Counted from the first letter of the stretch, positions 1-10,460 are shown. The stretch is DNA of 30,163 nt from Auxenochlorella pyrenoidosa (GCA_001430745.1 KQ481993.1:191721-221883), one strand, 5' to 3'. Program-made: numbers and translations. Notes: generated by a model from the letters alone, not told the origin.

Positions 1-1942
1 TCGCCGCCGCCGCCGGCCGCAGCGGCGGCGTCCTCGCCCGCGCCAGCAGCCGCGGCTGGCTCGTCGTCCTTGAGTGACATGCCCAGGCCCACTTGCAGCG
101 CCAGCTGGAAGCGCTCGTCTGCCAGGTACCTCTGCATGCTCTCTGCTTGGAGGGAAGGGAAGGGGGTGCAGGCGCGGGCGCAAAGAGGTGACGCGGGGGG
201 CCAGGGGGATGCAGGCGCAGGCGAGGGGAGTTGAGGCGGTGTGCGCACGGCAGCAACCAGGCGCCAAGCCGTGCGGCACAAGCGCCAGCTGCGAAGTGGC
301 TGGCCGCCAGCACCCCCCACCCCCACCCCCACCCCCCCACCCCCACCCCCCGCATGGGCGCGGCAGCATGATGCATTGCATGTGTGGATTCACATTATGG
401 TACGTTACTCAAAGGCGGGCGCCCACCTGGGTTGCGGTTGATGTCCTGCAGCATCTGCATAAAGTCTGGCTGCCCCAGGAAGCCGCGGGTCTGCGGGGGC
501 AGGTGAGCAGCAAGGGAGGCGGTGGGGGAGGGGAGCAGGCAGGTAGGTGAGCAGCGAGGGAGGGGGGCAGGCAGAACAATTTATGGGAGTTGAGCAGCGG
601 GGGAGGGAGGCAGTGAGGTCGTCGTGGGCGCGGGCGCTGGCAGGGCGCGCCCAGCGCAGGAACCATCGCGGGCAGTACCAGCAGCAGCGCAGGCAGCTGT
701 GCGAGGGAGCGCAGGCAGCTATGCGAGGGAGCGCGCAAGCGGCGCGCCGCACCTGCGGGTTGGTGGCCAGCCGGGACAGCACCTCTGGCTGCGTGAACAG
801 GCCGCCCATGGGGCCGGCGGGGCCGCGCGCCGCGGCCGCCGCGGCCGACCTGGCGTCCTGCAGCCCCTGCTTCATCTGCTCGTTTGCCGGGTCGAGCTGC
901 AGGCCTGCAGGCAGGGCAAGCGGGCCGGGCGCCAGTCGGTCAGCGCGCGGCTGAGATGTGGCTGCTCTCGGCAGGCCGGCCGCACCATCATCACGGCATT
1001 CGGCATAGGTCCTTGCATCATCTGCGCAGGGTGGTGCTGCGCATGCACCTCCTGCTGGCACCTCGGTGGCCTGCATCCAACCCGAGCAGGTGTCTGTCGT
1101 CCACCCCACCCACCCTTGGTGTATGCCTCTGCCGCCTCGTCCCACTCGCGCAGGCCGTAATGCGCCGCCCCCAGCCGCGAGTAGCCCTGCAGGGGGGCGG
1201 AGGGGTTCGCTCGCACACCAGCCAAGTCCTGCGCGGCTAGCGCACATCCCCCTTATGCAGGGGCGGTTTGCCCAGGCTTGCAGCACAGACGCCACTGCCT
1301 GGACGCAAGGTGTACCACTGGACTGTGCCCTCACAGCCCGGCTGCCATCCATCCAAGCCGCCAGGCACGAGCTGCCCCGAACCCCCACACGCACCCGCTC
1401 ACCCACCAAACCCACCCGTGCAACCCCCTCCCCACCTTTGCCCAGTCCGGCTTCAGCTCCACAGTCTTTTTGGCATCCTCCAGGGCGGGACCGTAGGCAC
1501 CCATGGAGGCGTGCGCAGCCGAGCGGTTGGAGAAGAGCACATGGTTGGCGGGGTCGACGGCGATGGCCGCAGTGAAGTGCTCCACAGCCTCGGCAAACTG
1601 GCCTGCCGAGAAGGCGGCGTTGCCCTTGGCCTGCAGAGGGAGGCGCGCCGTGGGTGTCAGGGGCCGACTCCAGTTACAGGGAGGAGCGCAAGGAGGGGCG
1701 CGGGGGCAGGGGTGCGTGCAGTGCCCAGCGGCAGGGGAACAGCCGCCGGCGGAAGCGAGCGGAAGGCGGCACCGGCAGCGGCAGAAAGGGCTGCAACGAG
1801 GACTGGGGAGCCGGCCACACCGGCCTGGTGGTCAGACAGGGTCGTGCAAAGCGTGCACGTAATGGACAAGGGCCGTGCCGAAGCGGCGATCGGGAGGGAA
1901 GAGGGAGAGGCTTGCCTTGAGGGCCGCGGCGTCCGCTGCCAT
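1..1942 (-). CDS. HOP/STI1 Hsp70-Hsp90 organizing co-chaperone, N-terminal part (runs off window)
   Basis: HOP/STI1 proteins use TPR domains to bind the C-terminal tails of Hsp70 and Hsp90 and pass clients between them in the cytosol. Six exons were modelled: 1916-1942, 1436-1630, 1114-1186, 753-904, 427-490 and <1-142; all phases agree and give about 217 residues. Three TPRs lie at about residues 4-105 (AKGNAAF, LFSNRSAAH, GYSRLGAAHYGL, DPANE). An Ala-rich linker follows, then a DP1 (STI1) domain from about 134 (QPEVLSRLATNPQ, QMLQDI), ending in an acidic/Ala stretch. The full family is about 550-580 aa, so TPR2A, TPR2B and DP2 should lie beyond position 1. The ATG at 1942 is chosen because MAADAAALKAKGNAAF matches the usual HOP start. 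Intron 1 has a GC donor (CTCAAG|GCAAGC). Introns 4 and 5 hold purine-rich tandem repeats and a strong G-rich tract. The gene is divergent from the Myb gene. Confidence 0.9.
309..352 (-). repeat. G-rich tract in HOP intron 5, potential G-quadruplex
   Basis: The + strand is a C-run/CA tract; the transcribed HOP strand therefore reads as repeated runs of four to seven G separated by single T. At least six G-runs fit a G-quadruplex pattern in DNA or pre-mRNA. It lies within the intron between exons 427-490 and <1-142. Confidence 0.6.
544..742. repeat. Imperfect tandem repeats in HOP intron 4
   Basis: Units of the type GTGAGCAGC-RAGGGAGG-GCAGGCAG recur two to three times around 502-620. A separate 22-bp unit (CAGCTRTGCGAGGGAGCGC) is present twice at about 697-742. 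No coding sense was found. This looks like ordinary intronic minisatellite growth. Confidence 0.55.
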
Positions 1943-2139
1943 GTTTTCAGAGTACACTCTGAGCACAGTGTAATCCCGATCAACGCCGCTGTGCAATGTA
2001 AGCTGCTCAAAGAAGGCTCGCGACCAAGCGGCCCTGCTACGCCTGTCAAGCTGGACGGCAGCAAGAGCAGCATATGCACGAGACTCGCGGCCTGATCAGG
2101 AGCTATATTGTGGCGCCCTGGGCCCCCGCATGCGCCGCC
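1943..2139. promoter_or_regulatory. Shared bidirectional promoter between HOP (-) and Myb (+) genes
   Basis: Only 197 bp separate the two divergent start codons, so both promoters and both 5' leaders must lie here. The segment is less GC-rich than the coding flanks. Five bases upstream of the HOP ATG is a tight inverted repeat (1947-1962, TCAGAGT-AC-ACTCTGA, 7-bp arms) that would fold in the HOP leader or act as a palindromic site. The Myb ATG at 2140 is preceded by GCCGCC, a good eukaryotic start context. No clear heat-shock element (nGAAnnTTCn) was found despite the chaperone neighbour. Confidence 0.55.
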
Positions 2140-5100
2140 ATGACTGCTCCCGACTGGCGTGCGCTGCTGGAGGGTTTGTTTCACGCCAAGGGCGACCCTG
2201 ATGCGCTCGGTGAAAGCAAGGCGCTTAAAAAGGCTCTGAAAAAGGCCGCCAAAGGCAGCGAGCAGGGAAAGGAGCAGCTTGCCGCCTCGCTGAAGGCCTT
2301 CCTGGCAGGGTGGGTGGTCTGGAAAGGCTGGAGCCAACCGTAGAGCGCTGTGGGGAGCGCCTCGGGCGTTGCGGGTCCACCACGGCAGCGGCGGCAGCCT
2401 GTTGCGTTTGGCGGCATGCAGCGGCGGCGGCGCAAGCTTTTCCTGAACAAGTCGTCTGACTTTCGGTGCTGCAGGGGACAGGGCGGCTTCCGTCTGGAGG
2501 ATGGCAAGTTGATCAAGGCTGCGCCACAGGTGCAGGAGACTGGAGCTAAGAAGAAGAAGAAGAAGCAGCCTGCCGTGCCGCTGGTGCTGGCGCAACCAGC
2601 AGCGGCTGTAGCCCAGCCTCCAGCTGAAGAGAAGAAGCAGAAGACGAAGAAGCAGAAGAAGAGGAAGGGCGAGCAGGCGGCTGAGGCAGCAGACGGGGAG
2701 CAGGCAGCGCAGCCAGCGGTGGCCGCCGAGCCCGCCAGTGGCGACGCCGCAGCAAAGAAAAAGGGGAAGAAGAGCAAGAAGCGGCAGGCAGAGGCAGCTG
2801 CAGAGCAGGCAGAACCTGAGCGCAGCCAGCAGCATGCAGAGCCGCCGGCTGCCGCCGACCGACAGCAGCAGCTCGAGCCGGCTGCCAAGCGACGCAAGCA
2901 GTCTGCGGGCGGCAGCGCGGCCGCTGCGGGCTCCGCAACAGGCGGCGTCTGGGCAGCGCTGGCGGCGGGTGCACCGACAGCAGCCCCAGCAGCAGCGGAG
3001 GCTGGCGAGGAGGAGGTGGATGTGGCAGAGGTGCGGTGGCGCGACAACGAGAAGCGGCAGAACGTGAAGAGCGGCGCGTACAGCAAGGCAGAGAAGGAGG
3101 CGCTGCGCCAGGCGGGTGCGTGCAGGAGGGTGGCGGCTGGGCGGTCTAAGGAGAGGTGCTTGCTAAAGGTTGGCTGCAGGGCGGTCAAAGGAGAGGTGCA
3201 TGCCGGAGGGTAGCGGCAGGGCGGGCTGCAGGGCAAGGCTGCAGGGCGAGGTCAGAGGAGAGGTTGGCCCTGCAGGTTGCATGCAGGGGTGGGCAGGAGG
3301 GGTAGGGCAGGGGCGGCAGGCAGGCCGGCTTGCAGGCTGCAGCACAGCCTGCCAGGGCACGCGGCGGACAGCGGCACCTTGCGCTACTCTTGTACATGCC
3401 GCGCCGGGAGCCCTCAGCAGGCGCCAGCTGGGCGTTGCTCCCCCCTGACCAGAGGCGCGCATGCTTGCGCCCGCTGCAGCGTCCTTCCTCATTTGCCTCT
3501 GTGCCTGCCTACCCCCAACTTCGTGCCCGAGCCCAAAGCCCAAATCTTTTGCACCCGAGCCCCCTTTGCAGTGCTGGACTATGCAGCCAAGAACGGCCAC
3601 CCCACCGACAGCTTCGAGTGGCTGTTTGGCAGCAGCAGGAGCGGCGCCACCAAAGGGGCCTGGAAACAGGTGGGTGCAGGCTGGCGCACCTGCCGCCGGC
3701 CTGGCCTGCGGGGCCCCGCAAGAAGTTTGCTTTGCAGCCGCCCAACCGGCCTGCCTGTGCGCGTCACCAGCTGCAAACCATCAAGCGTCCCACCAAGGCG
3801 CCGCCCACTCTCCTGCCTCCCGGCACGCTCCCACCGGCGCGCAGATTGCCGCCGCGCTGCCCCACCGCACCTTCAAGTCTGTGTGGGCCGCTGGCACCCG
3901 AATGTTCCACGAGGGGAACTACCAGGTGCCCAGGGGGCTTGGTTGAACGGCTTGCCAGGCTGCTGGCTCAGGGAATTGATTAGATTTATTCCCGCTCCCC
4001 ACGTGCTCGCCTCCACGCTTGCCTGCTGCACGGCAGCCCCAGTGCCAGCCGCGCATGCCAAGCCGGTGCTTATTTGCCTCTGCGCCACAAACCTGCCACC
4101 TGCGGGCTTGCAGGGAAGCAGTGCTGTCAGGGCGGGCGTGCTGCCACCTTGCAGCCTGCCCCGGCCACAAAATCACAACTCCCACCCCCCCCCCCGCCCC
4201 ACCCCACCCTGCCTGCAGGGCAAGTGGACTCCCGAGGAGGATACGCAGCTGCTGGCGCTGGTCAGCGAGCGGGGGCGCAAGTGGAAAGAGATTGGCGGCG
4301 CGGTGGGGCGCATGCCGGAGGCCTGCCGCGACCGCTGGCTCATGATCAGGCGCGTGTGCATAATGTGCTTGAAGTGTGGTCGGCCTGGGGCCAGGGCCGC
4401 GCAGCTGCAGTGCAGTTGCACAGGGCGCCGCTGCGCCCGAGAAGCCTGTTGCAGCAGCTGGGCTGCCGCCTTTCGTGGCACATCGTGGCCCGCGCGGCCC
4501 GGGCCCATCCTTGGGAAGCGCTTGCACTTGCGGCAGCATTGCGTGGAGCTCCGCGGGTGCAGAACACAACAGAGAGAGCTCTGGTTGGCCGAGGGCGCCG
4601 GGCAGATGTGCCTCACCTCTGACTCAAGCCAGGCTTGCCATACCTTTTGCATCATGCGCCGCAGGCAGGGCGACGCCAAAAAGGAGGGCGCCTGGTCGGA
4701 CGAGGAGACAGAGCGCTTGCGCCAGGCCGTGGCAGACTACCTGGCAGCCCGGACAGCGGCCGAGGGGGGCCCGGGGGGCAGCCAGGAGGAGGGCGCCGCC
4801 ACGCTGACGCTGGAGGACATCCAGGGTGGGTGGCCGGCTGCCCGCCGGCTTTCTTCTTGCTTCCGTTCCGCCCTCCTCCTGCCTGCCGCGCGCTTCATCT
4901 GGAGGGGGGGCCACCCTGCCGCGCTCGCCGTTCCCGCCTGCTGCCGCGGCCCGACTCGGCAGCTTGTGTCAGCAGTTCGGCTGGGCGCTTGAGAGCACTG
5001 CTCATACGATCGACACACAGCAAGGGCCCAGGGCCCTGCCCCTTGAAGACCCCCCCCCCCCCCCCCCCCCTCCCACACACACACCTAACCCCACCCACCA

Positions 5101-6472
5101 CACACTTGCAGGCGCCGCCAGCGAGCCGGTGGTTGACGCCGAGGGCGCCGCCACGGTGACGGTCAGCCGGCGCATCATCCTGGACGACATCGACTGGAAT
5201 GTGGTGTCGCAGGCAAGTGTGGCTGGAGAGGTGGCACAGAGGGGGGGGGCCAATATCGACTGGAATGTGTTGTTGCAGGGAATTGCAGAGGCACCCAGCA
5301 GCGTGGTTGACGGCAGGCCGGGGTGTGTAGACACCGATTGTGGGCAAGCTGGGCTGCAGTGCTGGGCCATTTAGGCTGCAGGCCCGGCGCCCCGGCTTGG
5401 CGCGGGCTGGCAGCACGGCCCGCATGCGAGTTTTCTGAGCGGCCACACCCCTGGCAGGCCTGCTAATGGATGACCAGGCGTCTCCCTCGCCAAATTCCGG
5501 CGCCCTCCTTTTCTTGCAGTCGGTGGGCACCCGGTCCAACATCCAGTGCCTGGAGAAATGGTACAGCCAGCTGTCGCCCTCCATGGTGGCCCGCGGGGAG
5601 TGGGGCTCGGGCGACGACCGTCGACTGCTGCGCGCCCTGTTTCTCAGGTGCGGAACTGCCTGCTTGCTGCTGCGCGCCCTGTTTCTCAGGTGCGGAACTG
5701 CCTGCTTGCTGCTGCGCGCCCTGTTTCTCGGGTGCGGCGCCGCGCCGCTCGCTGGGTTTGCCTGCAGGCCGCCGCCTGCCACGGGGCCGTCATCAGCGCG
5801 GCGGCGCCGGAGCCGTGCGCCCTGACGAATGGGCGAGAGATGGCAGCTGGCCTCTAGCACAGCTCGCCAGGCAGCATGTCGGACCCGTTAGCTGCGCTCC
5901 GCACGCGCGCCTGCTCAAACATTCAGCACCTCACCTGCCCTCTCCTGTGCGCGGCCTAGCACTGTGCAGCGATGCGCACTCATGCCCCCCCCCCCTCCAA
6001 CCCACCCACCCACCCACCCACCCCACCCTGCCCCCTCATGCAGTGGTGCCTCGCACGACTACGAGCTGGACTGGAACCAGCTGGTGCGGGGTCGCACCGC
6101 GCAGCAGGTAGGGCGGCCATGCAGCCGCCGCTGGCACTGCCGCTGTCCAGCGGTGCGCAGGGCTGCGCAGTGCGCTGCACACCTCTTTTTGCCACGTGTG
6201 TCGCCCGCAAGCACCCTGCTGGCCACTGACAAACCGGCCGGTAGATGGCCCAAGCCTGCTCATCTTCCCACGCTCCCTGCCGCCTCCCGCCCCGCCCCGC
6301 CCCGCAGGCCAAGCGCCGCTGGCGGCTGATGGTCAAGTCCATTCCCGACAGCCGGGACCTCGAGTTTGGGGAGCTGGTGGAGGCGCTGGTGGACAGGCAC
6401 CTGCCGCAGCTCAGGGAGCAGGCGGCGCAGCAGCAGCAGGAGGTGCAGCCGGGCGGCGGGGCGAGCGAGTGA
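2140..6472 (+). CDS. Multi-Myb/SANT DNA-binding protein, TTF-I/Reb1-type RNA polymerase I terminator factor
   Basis: TTF-I/Reb1 proteins bind terminator sites downstream of rDNA and stop RNA polymerase I in the nucleolus. Ten exons: 2140-2309, 2475-3115, 3572-3669, 3845-3925, 4219-4353, 4669-4825, 5112-5212, 5520-5647, 6044-6107, 6308-6472; phases agree, 579 aa. Residues about 75-200 are Lys-rich (KKKKKK, KKQKKRK, KKKGKKSKKR), typical of nucleolar proteins. SANT/Myb-like units follow: SFEWLFGSSRSG-FKSVW, then the clearest repeat GKWTPEEDTQLL-KWKEIG-CRDRW, then GAWSDEETERL-DIDWNVV-CLEKWY, then GEWGSGDDRRLL-LDWNQLV-AKRRWRLM. Intron 7 is GC-AG (GTCGCAG|GCAAGT). The junction between exons 5 and 6 is ambiguous: GT donor with start 4669, or GC donor at 4350 with start 4665; the length is the same and only one residue differs. 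The assignment rests on domain order, not on alignment; a generic Myb-family factor is the alternative. Confidence 0.85.
3140..3268. repeat. Imperfect tandem repeat in Myb-gene intron 2
   Basis: The unit GGGCGGTCAAAGGAGAGGT and close variants recur at about 3143, 3180 and 3248 with diverged spacers containing GGCTGCAGGGC. It lies within the intron 3116-3571. No ORF of interest was found. Confidence 0.5.
5189..5278 (+). repeat. 24-nt exon-end duplication inside Myb-gene intron 7
   Basis: Positions 5189-5212 (the last 24 nt of exon 7, encoding IDWNVVSQ) are nearly repeated at 5255-5278 (IDWNVLLQ), 66 bp downstream and in the same frame. The copy has lost the GCAAGT donor (GGAATT instead). The reading frame stays open through both copies. 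It is either a decayed alternative exon end or a local duplication. Confidence 0.7.
5625..5737 (+). repeat. 42-bp tandem repeat spanning the exon 8 splice donor of the Myb gene
   Basis: Two essentially identical 42-bp units (5625-5666 and 5667-5708) and a partial third (5709-5737) begin CTGCTGCGCGCCCTG. Each of the first two contains TTTCTCAG|GTGCGG, so the 5' splice site is duplicated. The unit is 14 codons and keeps the frame. In the third copy the donor is CTCGG|GTGCGG. Confidence 0.9.
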
Positions 6473-7122
6473 GGCGCCGCCTGCCGTCGTACCGCGCTGG
6501 CGTGAATCCGCGGATTCGGCACTGCAATGCAAGCTTGCATATTGGAAGGCCTCCTCGTTGGCCATGTAGCATGAAACAGCTTGTATGCTTGGAAGGAGTT
6601 CCAGCTGCCTCTTATCAGTCGTGGATTAGACACCACACACAGCAGCGGGGGTGAGAAAAACCAACAGCAGGTTGAACAATCGGCAGAGTGAGCTTGAGAT
6701 GATCGGCTCGCAACCCGAATGCACCGAAAAGGTATTGCAAGTCCTGCTGCTGGAGGCCTGCTGGCACCAGCCCTCAGCTGTGATCCCCAATCGCTTGGCT
6801 TGCGCTTGCGGTTGCTTGGAAGTCCAACAAGGAAGCACCATTACACAAGAGGCTTGGCACCAGGCAATCATTATGAAGACATCTTCTAAATCAGATACCA
6901 GCAGTGAAAGGTAAACCTCGGCGGCGAGGCATCTGAGCAGCTGGCTGGCAGCTAGTGGAGTGGCGGGGGGAGGCGGACCTCCGGCCACCGTCCCCAAAGT
7001 GCCTGCCGTCGACTGCCTCAGGACGCCGGGCACAGAGCTGCGCGGCGGATCGATCACTGCGCGTTGTCATCCTCCTGCCCAGCCGTGCGCGACCGCTTGG
7101 TGGCAGCGCACTGCACGGCGCC
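6473..7122. other. Intergenic region between two convergent genes
   Basis: This 650-bp region between the Myb stop (6470-6472) and the DUF3987-like stop (7123-7125) should hold both 3' UTRs. Its GC content drops visibly at 6590-6900. On the minus strand TGTAA occurs at 6841-6845, about 280 nt past the DUF3987-like stop; this is the chlorophyte-type polyadenylation motif, though one pentamer is weak evidence. No TGTAA is seen on the plus strand here. No other gene is recognised. Confidence 0.4.
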
Positions 7123-10100
7123 CTAGCACATCTCCTCCTCCTGCAAGCGAGCCCGGGGGAGGCAGCGGTGCGGACGCAGTGTGAGGCAGCAGGATTGGGC
7201 GAGGCGCCTGCAGCCACGGGCAGCTGCAGGGCTGGCTGCCCAGTGTGTCCCAAAGGGGGGCCGCACCTCTGTGCTGTAGGCCAGCTGCACTGCCGCCGCA
7301 ATATCAGCTGCGGCGGCTGCAGCTGCGCTGTCGGCAGCCGCTGCCAGGGGCGCGGCGCCGGGGGCGCCCAGCTCGCGCTTGATGCGTGCACAGGTCTCAG
7401 GGGCGGCAAACTCCGCTGCCCTGAGGGCGCTGTCAGACAGCCAGCAGCGCTGCCTGAGGTTGGAGAAAAGCGGGTGGGGGGCACGAGATCATGGCGGCGA
7501 CAATGCAGAGGAGACCGCGGTGCGGCCACGGCGCCTGCTAGATGCGCCCGCCCGCTCCTCCGCCGGCCCACACCCTCGCACCTGTCCAGGCAGGCAAGGA
7601 GGCGCCGCGCAATGTCCAGCGCCTCAAGGCTCACCGCCCTGGGCGGCAGGCACAGCCGGTCGCCCAGCAGGCGGCCGCAGGCAGGGTTGCGAATGGCAGA
7701 CAGGGTGGTGTGGATGACAAGCGCCAGGCGCAGCAGCCGGCCGGGGGTCTTGAGGGACGCGCCTGTATGGGTGGGCACAGGCGCAGGGGGCTTGGCAGGG
7801 GAGACAGCCAAACAGCAGGCGTGCTGGGCATGCAGTGCATGCCCAGCCACCACTGCATGCCTGGGCGCTCTAGCACCCACCTGCCGAGTGCAGATGGTAC
7901 GCCCTCTGCACCTCCCGCATTGCCGCCAGGTGCTCCAGCATGTAGGCCTTGAACTGTGTATGTGCCTCGTCACCAAGCTTGAAGGCCTGTGCAGGGAGGC
8001 AGGGAGGCAGGGAGGCACAGGTGCAGGGCGGCGGGACCAGTGGGGCCGGCCGACGGGAGGGCAGGCAGGCGCATTCCCAGCAGCCGGCCCGCCTGCTGCG
8101 CAGCGTGCAAGGCACTCAGCGTGCGCACCAACAGCCCACGTTGCCTTTCCAACACGCACCTGCGGGGACACGAGCGTGCAGCCCTGCTCGTCAAAGCCGC
8201 GCTGCGAGATGAGGTGCAGCCCAATGAGCACGTTGGCCAGGGGGGGCGTACAGCGCGACGTCATGCGCGGGCGCGTCGGCAGTGGACAGCGTATCGTCCA
8301 TCTGTGGGGGTAGGATGGGTGGGGTGGGGTGGGGTGGGGTGTTGGAGGGGCATGGGTATGGCCCAGGGGTTCGGCTGTGCCAGGCCGAGAGGCGTGCGCC
8401 CTCCCTTGCTGGGTGCCTGCGAGCATGCCCCCCCGCCCCCCCCCCCACCCACACACACACACACACAGGTCCCCTCCTGGCTCGCTTGCCGTGCTGACCT
8501 CGCGAACCGCGGCGCTGCTGCTGCTCGCCTCGTTTCCATCAGTCACGTATATTATCTTGCTCATCGGCACGCCGACAGGCGAGCCTGCGGGACGGGGCGC
8601 ATGGCGCGACGGGGTAGGGGGAGGCCTGCGCAAGGCGGCGGCACAGCCTGACCCAACAGCCCTGAGCACCAGCTGCCCACAGCACCCACCTCCAAAGGCG
8701 GTGTTCTGCCCACGGAGGAAGTCCTCCACCTCGCAGAGGGCAGCCTCCTGCTCCTGGGGGGCCAGGCGCCGCAGGTGCTCAGCATGCTGCGCCGCTCCGC
8801 CGCCGCGCTCTGAGGGGCCGGGGGTGGGAGAGGAGCAGGGGCAATGAGCAGGGGTTAAGAAGGCGAGCCAAGGGGCGCGGCGCCGCATGCCAGGCTGCCA
8901 TCACGGGGCTCGCACAGCGCAGCCCGCTGCGCAGCCCCCCAGCCTTCGCTGCGCGCCCACCCGATGCGGCCGGGTCCGCCCTGGGCGAGACGTAGGCAAA
9001 GCGCGCCAGGAGGCCGTCCAGGGTGCCCACGGTGCGCTCCATCTCCACCACCTTGGCAGGCTGCAGCAGCAAGGAACAAAGGTTGTTGTTGTTGTTTGTT
9101 GTTTTCCCTCAGGGCGGGACCGTCTTGCACAGGCTGCGGGGACCGACAGTGTGGCCAGCTTGCTGCTGTGGCAGCACCCACGTCGGTGTAGGAGCAGACG
9201 TTCACGTGGGTGAAGGGCAGCGCCAGCGGGGCGCCGGCGCTGGCGCCGCGGCTCTGCATGCTGCCGCTGGCGGTGGCCTGCAGGCCGCGAGAGTTGTACA
9301 TCTTCAGCTGGTTGGAGCGGTGCAGCTCCTTGGACCTGCCATTGGTGCTCAGGCTCAGAAACCTGCATGACATCGAGGACAGGGAGGAGGGCACCGGTGG
9401 CACACAAAGAGGCAGCGACGCAGCCGCCGCTGCTGCAGCAGCACCGGTACGGCACGGGCCGCCAGGTGCAGTCAAGGTGTGTCTTTTAAACTGGGCGGGG
9501 GCGTTGGATGCAAAGCTTGCGGGCCTGAACTCACACGGAGCTGTTGCTGCCCTCGTCCAGCTGCACCAAGTCATGGCTGTGCCGCTGTGCCAGGGCCCCG
9601 TACAAGTCCCCTGGGGTCTTCTGCACACAGGCAGGGAGTGCAGAACGTCAGGACGGGGGGTAGGCTGCTGCACAGGGCCATCAGTGCCGGCCACTAGCAA
9701 CCAACCGCAGGCGGCGCGCAGCACCCACGTCCCAGCACCCACGCCCCAGGTTCCCTGCACCTCCAGTCCCTGCGCCCCGGGGACACAGGCAGCAGCTCGC
9801 CTGGATACGCTGGATGCCGGGCAGGGAGGCTGGCTCCCCCTAGATGTGAGTCATGAAGGCCTGGTAGCAGGCCAGTTGGTGGGACACCACCGCGCAGGCG
9901 CCGCTCCTGTCCCTGCCAGGGGCCGCCGCCACGAGGAACCACAGCACGCCATGCTGAGTCCAGGTGCCATTAGACTTGCCCTGAGAGGTGAGAAGTTGTG
10001 TGGTGGGTGCAGGCGGGGTGAGGCCTGGGGCAGTCAAGAGAGTTGATTCAAAGCAGTTGCAACAGAAGCTGCAGTGTTGACTGACAGCCAGGGCAAGCTG

Positions 10101-10460
10101 AAGGGCGCTGCGCCGCCAGAAGCTGCGGCGGCCCCGCGGCTTCTGCAGCTGCAGCAGGCAGGGAGATGAACAGGGCACTGCTTGTACTCATTGCCACCTG
10201 CCCAGGCGCACCGTGATCGTGGCGTGGGGGCCCAGGGCGGCGGCGGCGGCGGCGAGCGCCGGCGCCAGCACCATGGTCCAGTGACATCCTGCCTGCGCCG
10301 CCAGGGCTCTCATGTAGGCGGCTAGGTCAGGGCCCAGCAGCTGCTCAGCGTCCCGCGGCCACCCGCTGGCAGCGCCGGCGGAGCGCCGCTCTGCCAGGGG
10401 GCTGGCGGCACCGTTTGAAAAGGGGCCGAGGCCCTTGGGCCTGGGCGCTGCAGGCATCAT
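7123..10460 (-). CDS. DUF3987-like protein (P-loop/primase-helicase-associated family), apparently disrupted
   Basis: Exons modelled: 10198-10460, 9801-9980, 9535-9620, 9182-9362, 8961-9060, 8690-8809, 8499-8584, 8160-8301, 7881-7986, 7582-7762, 7267-7453, 7123-7140. DUF3987-type features seen: an N-terminal helix pair (LGPDLAAYMRALAAQAG), a P-loop-like strand (VLWFLVAAAPGRDRSG), TPGDLYGALA followed by LVQLDEGS, TVGTLDGLLARFAYVSP (compare GLLDRF in the family), and a C-terminal helical module (TPGRLLRLALVIH, AVSLEALDIARRLL). In prokaryotes the family sits in plasmids, phages and islands near primases. Lesions: the Walker A motif lacks GK; TAG interrupts exon 2 after MTHI; exon 8 needs one C fewer in a C7 run (8240-8246); exons 1 and 2 do not share phase. 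It is either a pseudogene or a real gene with sequence errors. The ATG at 10460 is a guess, and upstream exons may exist. The family call is by memory of pattern only. Confidence 0.55.
8314..8340. repeat. (GGGGT)n short tandem repeat at a 3' intron end
   Basis: GGGGT is repeated about four to five times on the + strand. On the coding minus strand this is an ACCCC polypyrimidine tract just before the acceptor of exon 8160-8301 in the DUF3987-like gene. A second low-complexity tract (C-run plus AC repeat, 8431-8468) lies in the next intron upstream. Confidence 0.7.

Noticed and set aside
3277..4992. 571-codon plus-strand frame as a single large exon of the Myb gene
   Set aside because: It contains real exons 3, 5 and 6 but also intron sequence; conserved Myb segments and phases fit the spliced model better.
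7986..8022. GGGAGGCA tandem units as a possible CRISPR or regulatory array
   Set aside because: The units are 8 bp with no spacers; it is an intronic microsatellite in a eukaryotic gene.
6891..8888. Very long minus-strand open frame (about 665 codons)
   Set aside because: It crosses exons and introns of the DUF3987-like gene in mixed frames; the true exons are defined by splice sites and family motifs.
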